64,000 nucleotides of DNA from the NCBI RefSeq assembly GCF_003596335.1, contig NZ_QZCH01000011.1:1-64000 (forward strand). The letters run 5' to 3'. Of this stretch, positions 47,072 to 57,902 are shown piece by piece. A program made the position numbers and the translations under genes. Each line of letters starts with the position of its first letter. Positions within the stretch are counted from its first letter, which is position 1. The notes under the pieces were generated by a model. It worked only from the letters and a program-made list of their open reading frames with translations, did not search any database and had not been told where the DNA came from. The DNA is from Motilimonas pumila. Its GTDB lineage: Bacteria > Pseudomonadota > Gammaproteobacteria > Enterobacterales > CBDFNC01.

Positions 47072-47098
47072 AAAAAAAGGAAGCACAGCGCTTCCTTT
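47072..47098 (-). terminator. glgP terminator
   Basis: A 9-bp stem (AAAGGAAGC with its complement) and ACAGC loop with a T run on the minus strand, 60 bases after glgP. Confidence 0.8.
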
Positions 47099-47158
47099 AA
47101 CTATAGCAAGGTACGCCAGCTCGACCTTTAACAAAGTGCGAGCGAGCGCTTAACCGGT

Positions 47159-49633
47159 TTAACCTTTCACAGGACACTTCTCAAGGTGCCAAATGGTATC
47201 CACATAATCTTGGATTGAGCGGTCTGAATTGAACTTGCCCATAGTGGCAGAGTTGATGATGGCCTTTTTAGCCCACAATTTCTTATCACGATAGGTCACA
47301 TCCACTTCATTTTGAGCATCACAATAACTTTGGTAGTCAGCCAAGCATAAGTACTGATCGCCCCAATCTAGCAGGCTCTTCTTAATGTCTGACAGCGCAC
47401 CTGGCTGACCAGGCGTAAAGAAGTCAGTGTCTAACCAATCTAGCACCGCTTTAAGCTCAGGGTTTGAATAGTAATAGTCAAACGGGTTGTAACCGTTGGT
47501 TTTAACGGCTTCCACTTGGTCAACATCAAGGCCAAAGATAAAGATGTTATCATCACCCACTTCTTCGGCAATTTCTATGTTAGCACCGTCTAGAGTACCT
47601 ACGGTCAGGGCTCCGTTTAGCGCCAACTTCATGTTACCTGTACCAGAAGCTTCTAAACCAGCCGTAGAAATTTGTTCCGACACATCCGCTGCTGGGATCA
47701 GTTTTTCAGCCAAAGACACACGATAGTTAGGCATAAATACCACTTTCAGCTTGTCTTGAATACGATTGTCGTTGTTCACCTTATCGGCAATCTTGTTGAG
47801 TGCGAAGATAATTTGCTTAGCCATGTGGTAACCTGGAGCAGCCTTCGCGCCAAAGATAAATACCCGAGGAACCATGTCTAAATCAGGATTTTCCAACAAA
47901 CGGCGGTACAAGGTCAAAATATGGATAAGGTTAAGTTGTTGCCGTTTATACTCGTGTAAACGCTTGATTTGAATGTCAAAGATCGCATCAGCGCTGACTT
48001 CAACACCGGTCAACTTGGCAATTTCTGTTACCAATTTCTCTTTATTTTTGCGCTTAATACTCATGAATTTCTTTTGGAACTTAGCGTCATCGGCCAACGG
48101 TAACGCGTCTTTTAACTTGTGCAAATTAGTTGGCCAATCTACCCCTACCGTATCATCGTACAAGGCTGCCAGCTCTGGGTTCGCCGCTTTTAACCATCTG
48201 CGTGGGGTTACCCCGTTCGTCACGTTAACAATCTTTTCTGGGTATAGGTCATTAAACTCTGGGAACAGGTCTTTTTTCACTAAGCGCGTGTGAATGGCTG
48301 CCACACCGTTTACCTTGTATGAGGAAACCACGCTTAAATACGCCATGCGCACCATGCGCTCGTCACCTTCTTGAATGATAGAAAGCTTACGCTTCATGGC
48401 ATCATCACCAGGCCATTTTGCTTCCACTTCATTTTCTAAGAAACGGCGGTTTATTTCGTAAATGATTTCAAGGTGACGCGGTAGAACGTGTTCAAACATC
48501 GCCACAGGCCAGTTTTCGAGGGCTTCTGGCAATAAGGTATGGTTGGTGTAAGCAAATGTCTGAGAGGAGATTTCCCACGCTTGTTGCCAGTTCATGCCTT
48601 CTTCATCCATTAGGATGCGCATCAGTTCTGGCACGGCAACGGCTGGGTGAGTATCATTTAACTGAATGGCTACTTTGTCCGGGAACACAGACCAATCTTG
48701 GTTTGCGCGTTTAAAGCGGCGAATAATATCTTTCACCGAACAAGCGCAAAAGAAATACTGCTGGATCAAGCGCAACTCTTTACCTTGCGGCGTAGAGTCG
48801 TTCGGGTAAAGTACTTTAGAAACGGTTTCAGCTTGGGCTTTTTCTGCTTGGGCATCCACATAACCGCCGGCATTAAATACGTCCCAGTCAAATGCTTCAC
48901 CCGGTTTACTTTCCCATAGACGCAGTACGTTGACCAGTTTTGCGCCGTAACCCACGATAGGAATATCCCAAGGAACCCCTTTCAACTTACGACTTGGGTG
49001 CCAAACTTTACGCATGGAGCCGTCATCATCAATCACGGTTTCTACGTAACCGTATAGTGGCACTTCTTGTACCGACTCTGGACGACAGATTTCCCACGGA
49101 TTGCCGTATTCACGCCAGCTGTCAGGGCGCTCAATTTGATGACCGTCTTTGAACTCTTGACGGAACAAACCGTGTTCATAGTGAATGCCGTAACCTATCG
49201 CAGGGTAATCCAGCGTGGCTAACGAGTCGATAAAGCACGCGGCAAGTCGGCCAAGGCCGCCATTGCCCAGCGCCATATCTGGCTCTTCTTCACAGACCTC
49301 GTAAATATCTTTACCGAGCGACTTAAGCGCAGATTGCGCCTCTTTAAATAACTCTAAGTTATGTAAATTGTTAGATAACAAACGTCCCATCAAAAACTCA
49401 AGGGACAAGTAATTGACCGCTCGCGTGTCTTTTTTAGCGTGCGTTTTCTGCGTATTAGTGAGTTGGTCAAACACTAATTCATTCACCGCCGCACAGGTTG
49501 CATTCCACCAAGCTTTATCATTCGCTTTATCTTCGTGGGTACCTAGAGTGGTGTGTAAATGATGGATTATTTTCTTTTTTAGTTCGGTTGAAGTCAGGTT
49601 GAAAGGCTTAGCAGGTTTCTTTTTGGCCGCCAT
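47159..49633 (-). CDS. glgP: Glycogen/maltodextrin phosphorylase
   Basis: GlgP releases glucose 1-phosphate from glycogen. The PLP Lys lies in [21 protein letters not shown] (toward residue 670). Other conserved parts are [49 protein letters not shown] and [15 protein letters not shown]. 824 residues fits E. coli GlgP/MalP; the context with pgm favours the glycogen role. Confidence 0.93.
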   Translation of the reverse strand: MAAKKKPAKPFNLTSTELKKKIIHHLHTTLGTHEDKANDKAWWNATCAAVNELVFDQLTNTQKTHAKKDTRAVNYLSLEFLMGRLLSNNLHNLELFKEAQSALKSLGKDIYEVCEEEPDMALGNGGLGRLAACFIDSLATLDYPAIGYGIHYEHGLFRQEFKDGHQIERPDSWREYGNPWEICRPESVQEVPLYGYVETVIDDDGSMRKVWHPSRKLKGVPWDIPIVGYGAKLVNVLRLWESKPGEAFDWDVFNAGGYVDAQAEKAQAETVSKVLYPNDSTPQGKELRLIQQYFFCACSVKDIIRRFKRANQDWSVFPDKVAIQLNDTHPAVAVPELMRILMDEEGMNWQQAWEISSQTFAYTNHTLLPEALENWPVAMFEHVLPRHLEIIYEINRRFLENEVEAKWPGDDAMKRKLSIIQEGDERMVRMAYLSVVSSYKVNGVAAIHTRLVKKDLFPEFNDLYPEKIVNVTNGVTPRRWLKAANPELAALYDDTVGVDWPTNLHKLKDALPLADDAKFQKKFMSIKRKNKEKLVTEIAKLTGVEVSADAIFDIQIKRLHEYKRQQLNLIHILTLYRRLLENPDLDMVPRVFIFGAKAAPGYHMAKQIIFALNKIADKVNNDNRIQDKLKVVFMPNYRVSLAEKLIPAADVSEQISTAGLEASGTGNMKLALNGALTVGTLDGANIEIAEEVGDDNIFIFGLDVDQVEAVKTNGYNPFDYYYSNPELKAVLDWLDTDFFTPGQPGALSDIKKSLLDWGDQYLCLADYQSYCDAQNEVDVTYRDKKLWAKKAIINSATMGKFNSDRSIQDYVDTIWHLEKCPVKG

Positions 49634-49792
49634 GGCATGTTCCTTAACGAGTCAGTGAAATTTGAATATCACAACTGGAGATTATCAAACAAATAAATAG
49701 GCTGAGATAAAAGTAAACCATAGCTTGTTGATTTACCACTTAATAGATAACAATATCGCTGTTTTTGATGTCAATTTTATGAAATGTTTAAC

Positions 49793-49819
49793 AAAAAAAG
49801 GAGCCTGAAGGCTCCTTTT
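49793..49819 (-). terminator. pgm terminator
   Basis: A 10-bp stem (AAAAGGAGCC with its complement), TGAA loop, and a T run on the minus strand. Confidence 0.9.
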
Positions 49820-49850
49820 GAAAAATCTGTTAGGTTTTTGAGCTAGAGGT

Positions 49851-51497
49851 CTACAAACCAGCCTTGGCAAAAGCGGCTGAGACAATCTCTTTTGCCTCTG
49901 CTTGTACTTGGGCAAGGTGACTGTCGCCTTTAAAAGACTCCGCATAAATCTTGTAAATATTCTCGGTGCCAGATGGTCTCGCCGCAAACCAGCCGTTTTC
50001 AGTTACCACTTTAAGGCCACCGATAGCCGCATCGTTACCTGGCGCGTTGGTAAGTTTGGCAACAATCGTCTCGCCTGCTAACGTGTCCGCCTCTACAAGT
50101 TCAGGGCTTAAGCCTGCCAACACCGCTTTTTGTTCGGGAGAAGCCGGCGCGTCAATGCGCTGATAAACCGGTTGGCCAAACTCTGCTTCTAGCGCTTGGT
50201 AATGTTCGCCCGGGTCTTTCTTGGTCACTGCGATAATTTCAGCCGCAAGCAGCGCTAAAATAATACCGTCTTTGTCGGTGCTCCAGACGCTGCCGTCATG
50301 GCGTAGGAAAGACGCGCCAGCACTTTCTTCACCGCCGAAGCCAAAACCACCGTTAAACAGGCCGTCAACAAACCATTTAAAACCAACGGGTACTTCGCAT
50401 AAATCTTTACCCAGCTTTTCTGCGACGCGGTCAATCATTGAACTCGATACCAGCGTTTTACCCAATTTAGCGTCAGCAGGCCACTGCGGTCTGTGGGTGA
50501 ACAAGTATTGGATAGCCACTGCTAAATAATGGTTTGGATTCATCAAACCGGCAGACGGGGTCACGATGCCATGGCGATCATAATCAGGGTCATTACCCAC
50601 TGCTACGTCAAATTTATCCTTCAGGTCAATTAACCCCGCCATGGCGAAAGGAGACGAACAATCCATGCGAATTTTGCCGTCTTTATCTAACGTCATAAAT
50701 GAGAAGGTGGGGTCAACGGTATCGTTCACCACTTCGATATTCAGCCCATAGTGCTCGGCAATAACTGCCCAATAAGCAACGCCCGAGCCACCCAGTGTAT
50801 CAACACCGATTTTCACACCTGCATCGGCAATGGCTTTCATGTCAATGACTTGGTCTAGGTCAGACACATAAGGTTTGATGTAATCATGGTGCTGAGCCAA
50901 ATCCAGTGCGGTTTGGTAATCCATGCGTTTTACATCAACCAAGTCATCGGCCAAAATCTCATTGGCTCTATCTTGAATGATTTTAGTGACATTGCCATCC
51001 GCTGGGCCACCATTTGGCGGGTTGTATTTGAAACCGCCATCGCGCGGTGGGTTGTGAGAAGGCGTAATCACTATGCCGTCTGCACGCGGCGCTGCTGAGT
51101 CGGAGTTAAACCGTAAAATCGCATGGGAAATAACCGGTGTTGGGGTATAACCTAGCCCTTCTTGCACGACGACAGGAACGCCATTGGCAACCAACACTTC
51201 TACCGCGCTAGCAAAAGCCGGCTCAGAGAGCGCATGGGTATCTTTACCAATAAACAAGGGGCCTTCATAACCTTGTTCGGCGCGATATTCAGCAATCGCT
51301 TGGCTGATAGCCAAAATATGATCTTCATTGAAAGCTTGGTCGAGGGAACAGCCCCGATGGCCAGAAGTGCCAAACGCCACCTGTTGTTCTCGAATACTGA
51401 CGTCTGGCGCCAGAGTGTAATAAGCTGAAACTAATGCTGGGATGTTGTCTAAGTCTTGCGGCTGAGCGACTTGCCCAGCACGAGGATGAACGGCCAT
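49851..51497 (-). CDS. pgm: Phosphoglucomutase (alpha-D-glucose specific)
   Basis: Pgm interconverts glucose 1- and 6-phosphate, linking glycogen breakdown by the neighbouring GlgP to glycolysis. The phospho-Ser loop is [18 protein letters not shown] (Ser about 145). [23 protein letters not shown] (metal loop), [10 protein letters not shown] and [13 protein letters not shown] complete the four-domain set. 548 residues. It follows seqA by about 20 bp, the conserved E. coli order. Confidence 0.96.
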   Translation of the reverse strand: MAVHPRAGQVAQPQDLDNIPALVSAYYTLAPDVSIREQQVAFGTSGHRGCSLDQAFNEDHILAISQAIAEYRAEQGYEGPLFIGKDTHALSEPAFASAVEVLVANGVPVVVQEGLGYTPTPVISHAILRFNSDSAAPRADGIVITPSHNPPRDGGFKYNPPNGGPADGNVTKIIQDRANEILADDLVDVKRMDYQTALDLAQHHDYIKPYVSDLDQVIDMKAIADAGVKIGVDTLGGSGVAYWAVIAEHYGLNIEVVNDTVDPTFSFMTLDKDGKIRMDCSSPFAMAGLIDLKDKFDVAVGNDPDYDRHGIVTPSAGLMNPNHYLAVAIQYLFTHRPQWPADAKLGKTLVSSSMIDRVAEKLGKDLCEVPVGFKWFVDGLFNGGFGFGGEESAGASFLRHDGSVWSTDKDGIILALLAAEIIAVTKKDPGEHYQALEAEFGQPVYQRIDAPASPEQKAVLAGLSPELVEADTLAGETIVAKLTNAPGNDAAIGGLKVVTENGWFAARPSGTENIYKIYAESFKGDSHLAQVQAEAKEIVSAAFAKAGL

Positions 51498-51516
51498 AAG
51501 TGTCCTTATCTAATTT

Positions 51517-52104
51517 TTAAATTTTTTCACAGGCTTTTTCTATCACTTGATGAGCATACCCCATACTTGCCATCAATTGGGCGATAATAATACGTTTACG
51601 TCCAGTGTTTGCGTTGGTGATAACCCAGAATGGACTGTTAGGAATCGCCCTGGGTTTACAGGTCTTACCGCCCTCTTCTAACGCTGCTTCAGAGTCAGCT
51701 AAATACAAACGCTTGCGGCCTTTTACCGTTTCAGAAGCGGTGGCAAATTGCTCGCTGCTGTCTTGATACATGCGTGATAAAATCAGCAAAAAGCGCTCTA
51801 CGGATAGCTCAGTGTTCGCTAATTGCTCACTGTTCAGAAATGCCAGTAAGTCATCGTAATCAAGATTTGTGTCAGCAATATGAGCATCATCCTCGCTATC
51901 ATTAACAGCAGAGGTCTCTAATGCCTCTGACTCTGACGTTATCGCGGAGCTGGCACTGGAAGAAGGAGCAGGGTTGGCGTTAGAACTGCCTTGAGCAGGA
52001 AAATTTAATAATCGACGCAAAATTTGCGAGGCGCTTTCACCAATATCTTGAGTTTGTCCCGCTATGTACTGGTACAACTCATCATCTAACTCAATTTTTT
52101 TCAT
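51517..52104 (-). CDS. seqA: Replication initiation regulator SeqA
   Basis: SeqA binds hemimethylated GATC and delays re-initiation at oriC. The N-terminal multimerisation helix pair (about 1-35, KKIELDDELYQYIAGQTQ and ASQILRRLLNFP) and a long acidic linker (36-85) lead to the DNA-binding domain (about 90-195, RKRLYLADSEAALEEGG and PFWVITNANTGRKRIIIAQLM). Co-transcribed with pgm and divergent from ybfF. Confidence 0.96.
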   Translation of the reverse strand: MKKIELDDELYQYIAGQTQDIGESASQILRRLLNFPAQGSSNANPAPSSSASSAITSESEALETSAVNDSEDDAHIADTNLDYDDLLAFLNSEQLANTELSVERFLLILSRMYQDSSEQFATASETVKGRKRLYLADSEAALEEGGKTCKPRAIPNSPFWVITNANTGRKRIIIAQLMASMGYAHQVIEKACEKI

Positions 52105-52250
52105 ATTTTACAAACAGTCTCGACCAAACGTGCGACAGATTATAACCAGAGTTAGGCCGACTCTCCAATGACTTTAGGCAATAGTCAGGTTAGACTTAAA
52201 AGTAAAAAAGCCCGTCAGTGGTAAAAATCCTACACAAAGTGAAAGTAATA

Positions 52251-53006
52251 ATGCAGTTAAATTATAACAAGACGGGCCAAGGCCCTGCTGTGTTCCTGAT
52301 CCACGGTTTATTTGGTAGCTTATCGAATTTTGGTCTGCTGCATAAACATTTGCAAACCGACCATACTGTGGTCAGTGTTGACGTCAGAAACCACGGTGAA
52401 TCGCCTCATTGTGACAGCATGTCTTACGCCGAGATGGCAAATGACATCATTCAATTAGCCGCACGCTTAGGGTTTAAGCGCTTCAGTCTTGTGGGCCATT
52501 CAATGGGCGGAAAAATTGCCATGGCAACCGCCATGCAAGCGCCGCAATATATAGATAAACTGATTATTGCCGATATGGCGCCAGTTACTTACCCATCTCG
52601 CCATCAAGGTGTTTTTACAGCGTTAAATAAGGTGCCGGTGCCCGGGATTAACTCTCGTAATGAAGCGAACATGATCTTGGCTCAAGGTATAGAAGAAGTC
52701 GGCGTGCAGCAATTTTTATTAAAGTCTTTGTACCGCAGTGAAGCCGGCTTTCAATGGCGATTTAACTTACACGGGTTAATGCAGCAGTATGACATCATCA
52801 GTCAGTGGCCGTTCAGTGACGAAAGTTATCAAGGGCCAACCTTATTCATTAAAGGCGAGCGCTCTGATTATTTGATCACTGAGTACACCGATACCGTCAT
52901 ACGTCAATTTCCTAACGCGAGAATGAAAATAATCAACAACACGGGGCATTGGCTTCATGCCGAGAAACCCGCCATTTTTAACAAGCTAGTCAGTGACTTT
53001 TTATAA
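52251..53006 (+). CDS. ybfF: Alpha/beta hydrolase, YbfF-type esterase
   Basis: An alpha/beta-hydrolase with the nucleophile elbow GHSMGG (Ser about 88), the N-terminal HGLFGSLSNFG oxyanion region and the catalytic His in NTGHWLHAEKPAIF. E. coli YbfF is an esterase with low substrate specificity. The ATG at 52251 matches the family start; an upstream in-frame GTG is not supported. First gene of the ybfF-DUF2788-ybfE-fldA run. Confidence 0.92.
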   Translation: MQLNYNKTGQGPAVFLIHGLFGSLSNFGLLHKHLQTDHTVVSVDVRNHGESPHCDSMSYAEMANDIIQLAARLGFKRFSLVGHSMGGKIAMATAMQAPQYIDKLIIADMAPVTYPSRHQGVFTALNKVPVPGINSRNEANMILAQGIEEVGVQQFLLKSLYRSEAGFQWRFNLHGLMQQYDIISQWPFSDESYQGPTLFIKGERSDYLITEYTDTVIRQFPNARMKIINNTGHWLHAEKPAIFNKLVSDFL

Positions 53007-53078
53007 CACTAGGTGTTAACACGTTTGGTCCGTATGTGTTATATTCCGGCGGTTTAAAATACGGCGCAAGAAGAGTTT

Positions 53079-53300
53079 ATGTTAAGCGAATACGTTGAAG
53101 AAATAGAAACCCTGGGTTTGTATGGCTTTTATGTCATCATATTTTTACTGATCGGATTATCTATTCAAGATGTATTAAAACGCAGCAATGTACCAACATT
53201 TGGCCGCGCCATTGTCTGGTTGGTGTTGTTCTTAGGCTGTGCCGGTTTTGTGTCGAAAGGCATTATTGAAGTATTTTGGGAGTCCAACGGACTGGGTTAA
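53079..53300 (+). CDS. DUF2788 membrane protein
   Basis: A 73-residue protein with two hydrophobic segments (about 13-31 and 43-62) and the family phrase YGFYVIIFLLIGLSIQDVLKRS. Homologues sit beside ybfF in Vibrio and Shewanella. The function is unknown. Confidence 0.85.
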   Translation: MLSEYVEEIETLGLYGFYVIIFLLIGLSIQDVLKRSNVPTFGRAIVWLVLFLGCAGFVSKGIIEVFWESNGLG

Positions 53301-53319
53301 CAGACTGGCAAACAGTACA

Positions 53320-53592
53320 ATGGCAAAAGAGCTAACAGACAGAACCACTGGCGACCTCTTCGCAGAAGACAAAAGGCCGGGAAGACCAAAAACAAACCCG
53401 CTTTCTCGTGAGCAGCAGCTTAAAATAAATAAGCGCAACCAGATTAAACGAGATAAAGCCAAAGGGTTAAGACGCGTTGAATTAAAAGTTGAGCAAGATT
53501 TGTTCGAACATTTAAATCAATTGGCGGACAAACGAAACGTCAGCCGTAGCGAACTCATAGTTTCCATGTTAGAGCAACAGCTCTTACAGTAA
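53320..53592 (+). CDS. ybfE: YbfE family DNA-binding-like protein
   Basis: The 90-residue product matches YbfE (MAKELTDRTTGDLFA, KRPGRPKTNPLSREQQLKIN, RNQIKRDKAKGLRRVELK), ending in a ribbon-helix-helix-like helix pair (NVSRSELIVSMLEQQL). In E. coli ybfE is reported as LexA-regulated, but I see no CTGT-N8-ACAG box upstream here. The ATG at 53320 is the family start; longer frames overlapping DUF2788 are rejected. Confidence 0.9.
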   Translation: MAKELTDRTTGDLFAEDKRPGRPKTNPLSREQQLKINKRNQIKRDKAKGLRRVELKVEQDLFEHLNQLADKRNVSRSELIVSMLEQQLLQ

Positions 53593-53620
53593 TAATTTAT
53601 ATAAGATAGGTAATTTCAAT

Positions 53621-54148
53621 ATGGCAAGTGTAGGGATATTTTTTGGAAGTGACACAGGCAATACTGAAGCTGTCGCTAAAATGATCCAAAAACAACTCGG
53701 TAAAAACCTGGTTGAAGTGAAAGATATCGCTAAAAGTAGCAAAGAAGAAATCGACGAGTTTAGCCTTCTACTATTGGGTATTCCCACTTGGTATTACGGT
53801 GAAGCCCAATGTGACTGGGATGACTTTTTTCCTGATCTCGAAGAAATCGACTTTAGTGAGAAATTAGTTGCCATTTTTGGTTGCGGTGACCAAGAAGATT
53901 ACGCTGAGTACTTTCTTGATGCCATGGGCACCTTAGCAGACATCATCGAAGCGAAAGGCGCGACCATTATTGGTAACTGGCCAACTGAAGGTTACGAGTT
54001 TGAAGCCTCTAAAGCCTTGGTAGACGACGAGCACTTTGTGGGCCTAGGGATCGATGAGGACCGTCAACCCGAACTTACCTCAGAGCGTGTAGAAACTTGG
54101 GTTAAGCAAATCTACGAAGAAATGTGTCTGGCTGAACTAGAGGATTAA
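53621..54148 (+). CDS. fldA: Flavodoxin 1
   Basis: FldA carries electrons with FMN, and serves radical SAM and other reductive enzymes. The FMN phosphate loop is FFGSDTGNTEAVAKMI; the isoalloxazine contacts include IPTWYYGEAQCDWDDFFP and FGCGDQEDYAEYF. 175 residues is normal for the long-chain type. It precedes fur, the conserved order. PhnJ needs such a reductant, though this link is only inference. Confidence 0.95.
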   Translation: MASVGIFFGSDTGNTEAVAKMIQKQLGKNLVEVKDIAKSSKEEIDEFSLLLLGIPTWYYGEAQCDWDDFFPDLEEIDFSEKLVAIFGCGDQEDYAEYFLDAMGTLADIIEAKGATIIGNWPTEGYEFEASKALVDDEHFVGLGIDEDRQPELTSERVETWVKQIYEEMCLAELED

Positions 54149-54329
54149 TCTTCTCAGTCATTGCTGCGCCATAGATAGGAATTGTCTGTAACATTTTCAC
54201 AAGGGAATGTTACTTTTGTTAACAATCCCTATTGCGCCTGCTAAGGAAAGCAATGTAAGCTATTTGCTTATATAATACGGTGTAGTTACGCCGTTTCTCA
54301 AATAAGAATTTCAGGATATCACCGCGACC

Positions 54330-54752
54330 ATGGCCGATAATAACAAAGCATTAAAACAAGCAGGTCTTAAAGTTACGCTCCCAAGAATCAAAATCCTAGA
54401 GCTACTTAGACAACCTGATAGCCAACATATCAGCGCTGAAGACTTATACAAAAAGCTCATCGACTTAGGCGAAGAAATTGGCCTTGCCACGGTTTACCGC
54501 GTACTCAACCAATTTGATGACGCCGGCATCGTTACTCGTCACCATTTTGAAGGCGGAAAATCTGTATTTGAACTGTCAACCCAAGAGCATCATGACCACC
54601 TTGTATGTTTGGATTGCGGTAAAGTGATTGAATTTACAGATGACTTAATCGAAGCCAAGCAAATTGAAATTGCAGAAGCCCATGGTATTCAACTGACCAA
54701 CCACAGTTTATATCTTTATGGCCGTTGCATGAACGGCAAATGCGAGCACTAG
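54330..54752 (+). CDS. fur: Ferric uptake regulator Fur
   Basis: Fur represses iron-uptake genes when bound to iron. The winged helix spans about 1-82 (KVTLPRIKILELLRQP and GLATVYRVLNQFDDAGIVTRH), and metal residues occur in the HHFEGGKSVFEL, EHHDHLVCLDCGK and GRCMNGKCEH segments. 140 residues is typical. A TATAAT hexamer at 54271-54276 may be its -10, but no clear -35 was found. Confidence 0.96.
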   Translation: MADNNKALKQAGLKVTLPRIKILELLRQPDSQHISAEDLYKKLIDLGEEIGLATVYRVLNQFDDAGIVTRHHFEGGKSVFELSTQEHHDHLVCLDCGKVIEFTDDLIEAKQIEIAEAHGIQLTNHSLYLYGRCMNGKCEH

Positions 54753-54777
54753 TTGATAGACTCAAGGTTTGCAGACA

Positions 54778-54805
54778 AAAAACTCAGCCTCGGCTGAGTT
54801 TTTTT
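54778..54805 (+). terminator. fur terminator (convergent with speB)
   Basis: A 12-bp stem (AAAAACTCAGCC with its complement), TC loop and T run on the plus strand, with A run on the other side. Confidence 0.92.
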
Positions 54806-54814
54806 GCTTTTAGC

Positions 54815-55738
54815 TCAGTTTTGATTCCGCTCACTCCATAAATACAGTAGCTCCAGTGCAATCGTCGCGCCAGCCAAAGCGGTAACTTCACCGCTGTCAT
54901 AAGCGGGAGCCACCTCTACTACATCCATGCCCACCATATTGAGGCCTTTTAGTTCACGAATGATATTTAATATTTTATTGCTGTCTAAGCCTCCGCACAC
55001 AGGTGTACCTGTGCCCGGCGCAAAAGCTGGATCTAGGCAATCAATGTCAAACGTCAGGTAAACGGGTTTATCTTTCACCCTGGCTTTGATTTGGGCCGCA
55101 ATTTGCGCTGCATTCAGGGCATTACCTAAGGTACCATCAATCACTTCAAAGCCATGATTTTCTCGCTCATATTCGGTGCGAATGCCAACCTGAATCGAAT
55201 GTTCAAGGCTAATAAGGCCCTCGTTAGGTGCGTGATAAAACATGGTGCCATGGTCATATCGGCTGCCTTGCGAATAAGTGTCGGTATGCGCATCAAAATG
55301 TACCAACGCCATTTCACCGTGATGCTTAGCATGTGCCCGTAATACAGGCAAAGTGATAAAGTGATCACCGCCAAGACTAAGGAGGGTTTTACCACTGCCA
55401 ATAACCGCCTCTGCTGCGCTTTGTAAGCGTTGACACAAGTCTTCGGCATCACCAGCGTCAAACACTAGATCGCCGGCGTCGATCACACTATGGTGCTCAA
55501 ACAGACTGAACGACCACGGGTACTTTTTCTCTTCCCATGCCAAGTTAACCGAAGCACGGCGAATAGCATCAGGTCCCATTCGCGCGCCAGAACGACCAGA
55601 AGTCGCCATATCAAATGGCACCCCGAGTACGGCGACATCAGCCTTGCTAGTCACAGGATCTGTCACCAGCGGGCATCGCATAAATGTCATCGCATTTGAA
55701 TACAAAGAGTTATCTTTTTTTGTAAACAAATCATTCAT
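54815..55738 (-). CDS. speB: Agmatinase
   Basis: SpeB hydrolyses agmatine to putrescine and urea. The dinuclear manganese site residues are in [23 protein letters not shown] and [20 protein letters not shown]. 307 residues is usual. The start codon directly follows the speA stop, so the two enzymes, arginine decarboxylase and agmatinase, form one operon for putrescine synthesis from arginine. Confidence 0.95.
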   Translation of the reverse strand: MNDLFTKKDNSLYSNAMTFMRCPLVTDPVTSKADVAVLGVPFDMATSGRSGARMGPDAIRRASVNLAWEEKKYPWSFSLFEHHSVIDAGDLVFDAGDAEDLCQRLQSAAEAVIGSGKTLLSLGGDHFITLPVLRAHAKHHGEMALVHFDAHTDTYSQGSRYDHGTMFYHAPNEGLISLEHSIQVGIRTEYERENHGFEVIDGTLGNALNAAQIAAQIKARVKDKPVYLTFDIDCLDPAFAPGTGTPVCGGLDSNKILNIIRELKGLNMVGMDVVEVAPAYDSGEVTALAGATIALELLYLWSERNQN

Positions 55739-57649
55739 CTAAAAATCCTCTAAATAAGTATAGCCGTCTAAGCCTTGCTCTAATTCGGCCAGTACCTGGC
55801 TTTGCTCATCATGTGATACTTGTTGTTCCACTAATTGGCGGTAGTTGCTGCGAATAACGTCCACGTCAAGGTGCACATAACGCATCATATCCGCCACGCT
55901 GTCGCCTTGGTTCGTCGCGACAATATCAATATCACCCGCATCGTTCACGTTCACCACGGCGCTGTGAGTATCACCAAACAGGTTGTGCATTGCGCCTAAA
56001 ATTTCTTGGTAAGCACCCACCAGGAAAAAACCCATTAAGTAAGGTTCATTGGCATTCCAAGCTGGCACAGGTAAGGTTGTTTCAATGCCCTGCCCTTCAA
56101 CGTATTGGTCAATCACCCCATCTGAGTCACAAGTGATATCGAGCATCACAGCCCTTCTGTCTTCCATTTTCTCAAGGCCAGACAAAGGCAACACCGGAAA
56201 TACTTGCTCAATCCCCCAAGCATCAGGCAGTGATTGAAACAACGAAAAGTTCACGAAAAACTTGTCCGCTAAACGGCTATTTAATTCATCCAAAATGGGT
56301 CGATGAAAACGGTTTTTATTACTCATTTTCAAACTCAACTCATGATAAATCCGCAAGCTTAGCTGCTCTACCCACGCCCTTTGTTGTAAATTCAACACCC
56401 CTGTTGAAAACTGAGCATGAGCTTCAGATAAGTCACTTTGGGTATCGTTATAAATTTCAATGAGCGCTCTAGCGTCAGAGCCTTGCAACAAACTTTCCCA
56501 GTTACGCCACATGTTTTGCAATAGCATGGGCTCGCTGTCACCCACCGCGCTGATCTCTTCTGGTAAATACGTCTCGGTGCCAATCACGTTGGTGATCAGT
56601 ACCGCGTGATGGGCCGTGGTAGAGCGCCCTGATTCAGAAATGATCACCGGCATAGGTTGGCCATAATGTTCACAAACGTCACTCAAGGTGCTGACAATGT
56701 TGCGCGCGTATTCAATCATGCCATAGTTCATTGAGTTGGATGACTGACTTCGCGTACCGTCATAATCTACCGCTAAGCCGCCGCCAACATCAAAATATTT
56801 GATCCCTGCGCCAATATCACGCAATTCACAATAAAATCTAGCCGCTTCGTTGACACCATTACGTACGTCACGAATGTTGGCCATTTGTGAGCCTAAATGA
56901 AAGTGTACTAACTGCAATGCATCCAGTTGGTCTACCTGCTTCAGCTTGTCGATGACGGTTAAAACTTGCGCCGCAGATAAGCCAAACTTAGATTTTTCCC
57001 CGCCACTCGCTTGCCATTTCCCGGCCCCCTGAGAAGCAAGACGAATGCGTAAACCGATACGTGGCTTCACTCCCAAGCTTTTAGCTTGCGCCAATACTAA
57101 ATCCAGCTCCGACAGTTTTTCTAACACGATAAACACCGAATGGCCCAGCTTTTCACCAATAAGGGCGAGGCGTATGTACTCTCTGTCTTTATAACCGTTA
57201 CACACGATGACAGAGCTTGCTTGCTGCGCTAACGCCAGTACAGCTAACAACTCAGGTTTACTGCCTGCTTCTAACCCCAACTGCTTGGTTTCCAGTTTGG
57301 CTTGGCTTGCCAGTACCTCTTCTACCACTTCTTTTTGCTGGTTCACTTTTATCGGGTATACCAATAAATAGTTGTTTGGGTAATCACATTCGTTGATTGC
57401 CTGATTGAACGCATCGCATAAGTTATGCACCCTTTGGTGTAATATTTGCGGGAAACGCACCAACAAGGGAAGGTTTAACTGGCGCTGCTCCAGTTGCTTT
57501 ACGATCGCGCTTAATGCTACTGAATGCGCTTTATCACTGCGGGGAGAAACAACCACTTCACCATTATCATCAATGCCATAGAAGCCTTGGCTCCAATAAT
57601 GGACATTGTAATCATCACGAACACGGTTCAACTTACTCGCTTGTGGCAT
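55739..57649 (-). CDS. speA: Biosynthetic arginine decarboxylase
   Basis: SpeA converts arginine to agmatine with PLP. It is the fold III biosynthetic form: the PLP Lys is in [17 protein letters not shown] (about 100), then [29 protein letters not shown], and [16 protein letters not shown]. 636 residues is near the E. coli length. The upstream gap to glnS holds a terminator. In E. coli this region between fur and glnS has no spe genes. Confidence 0.95.
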   Translation of the reverse strand: MPQASKLNRVRDDYNVHYWSQGFYGIDDNGEVVVSPRSDKAHSVALSAIVKQLEQRQLNLPLLVRFPQILHQRVHNLCDAFNQAINECDYPNNYLLVYPIKVNQQKEVVEEVLASQAKLETKQLGLEAGSKPELLAVLALAQQASSVIVCNGYKDREYIRLALIGEKLGHSVFIVLEKLSELDLVLAQAKSLGVKPRIGLRIRLASQGAGKWQASGGEKSKFGLSAAQVLTVIDKLKQVDQLDALQLVHFHLGSQMANIRDVRNGVNEAARFYCELRDIGAGIKYFDVGGGLAVDYDGTRSQSSNSMNYGMIEYARNIVSTLSDVCEHYGQPMPVIISESGRSTTAHHAVLITNVIGTETYLPEEISAVGDSEPMLLQNMWRNWESLLQGSDARALIEIYNDTQSDLSEAHAQFSTGVLNLQQRAWVEQLSLRIYHELSLKMSNKNRFHRPILDELNSRLADKFFVNFSLFQSLPDAWGIEQVFPVLPLSGLEKMEDRRAVMLDITCDSDGVIDQYVEGQGIETTLPVPAWNANEPYLMGFFLVGAYQEILGAMHNLFGDTHSAVVNVNDAGDIDIVATNQGDSVADMMRYVHLDVDVIRSNYRQLVEQQVSHDEQSQVLAELEQGLDGYTYLEDF

Positions 57650-57845
57650 AACAGGCCTCGCATCTAGAGGAAGAAAATATTTAACAGTTTAGCTGCTACC
57701 TTGGGTATAACGTCTTATTGACGAAGCCGCATTAACGGCGATCGCCCGCTGATTGTCTATCAATTAATTTTTATCGTTACGAACAAAAAAGCTTAGTAAA
57801 CATCAAGGTAATGGGGCAACCAACAATAATGGTAGTTCACTGGAC

Positions 57846-57876
57846 AAAAAAAAACGCGGCTAATAAGCCGCGTTTT
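57846..57876 (-). terminator. glnS terminator
   Basis: An 11-bp stem (AAAACGCGGCT with its complement), AATA loop, and a nine-base T run on the minus strand. Confidence 0.92.
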
Positions 57877-57902
57877 ATTTGCTGGAATAGAAGGGGGAAG
57901 AA

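Noticed and set aside
53280-53320. LexA box before ybfE
   Set aside because: ACAG and CAGT fragments are present but the CTGT-N8-ACAG spacing is not met.
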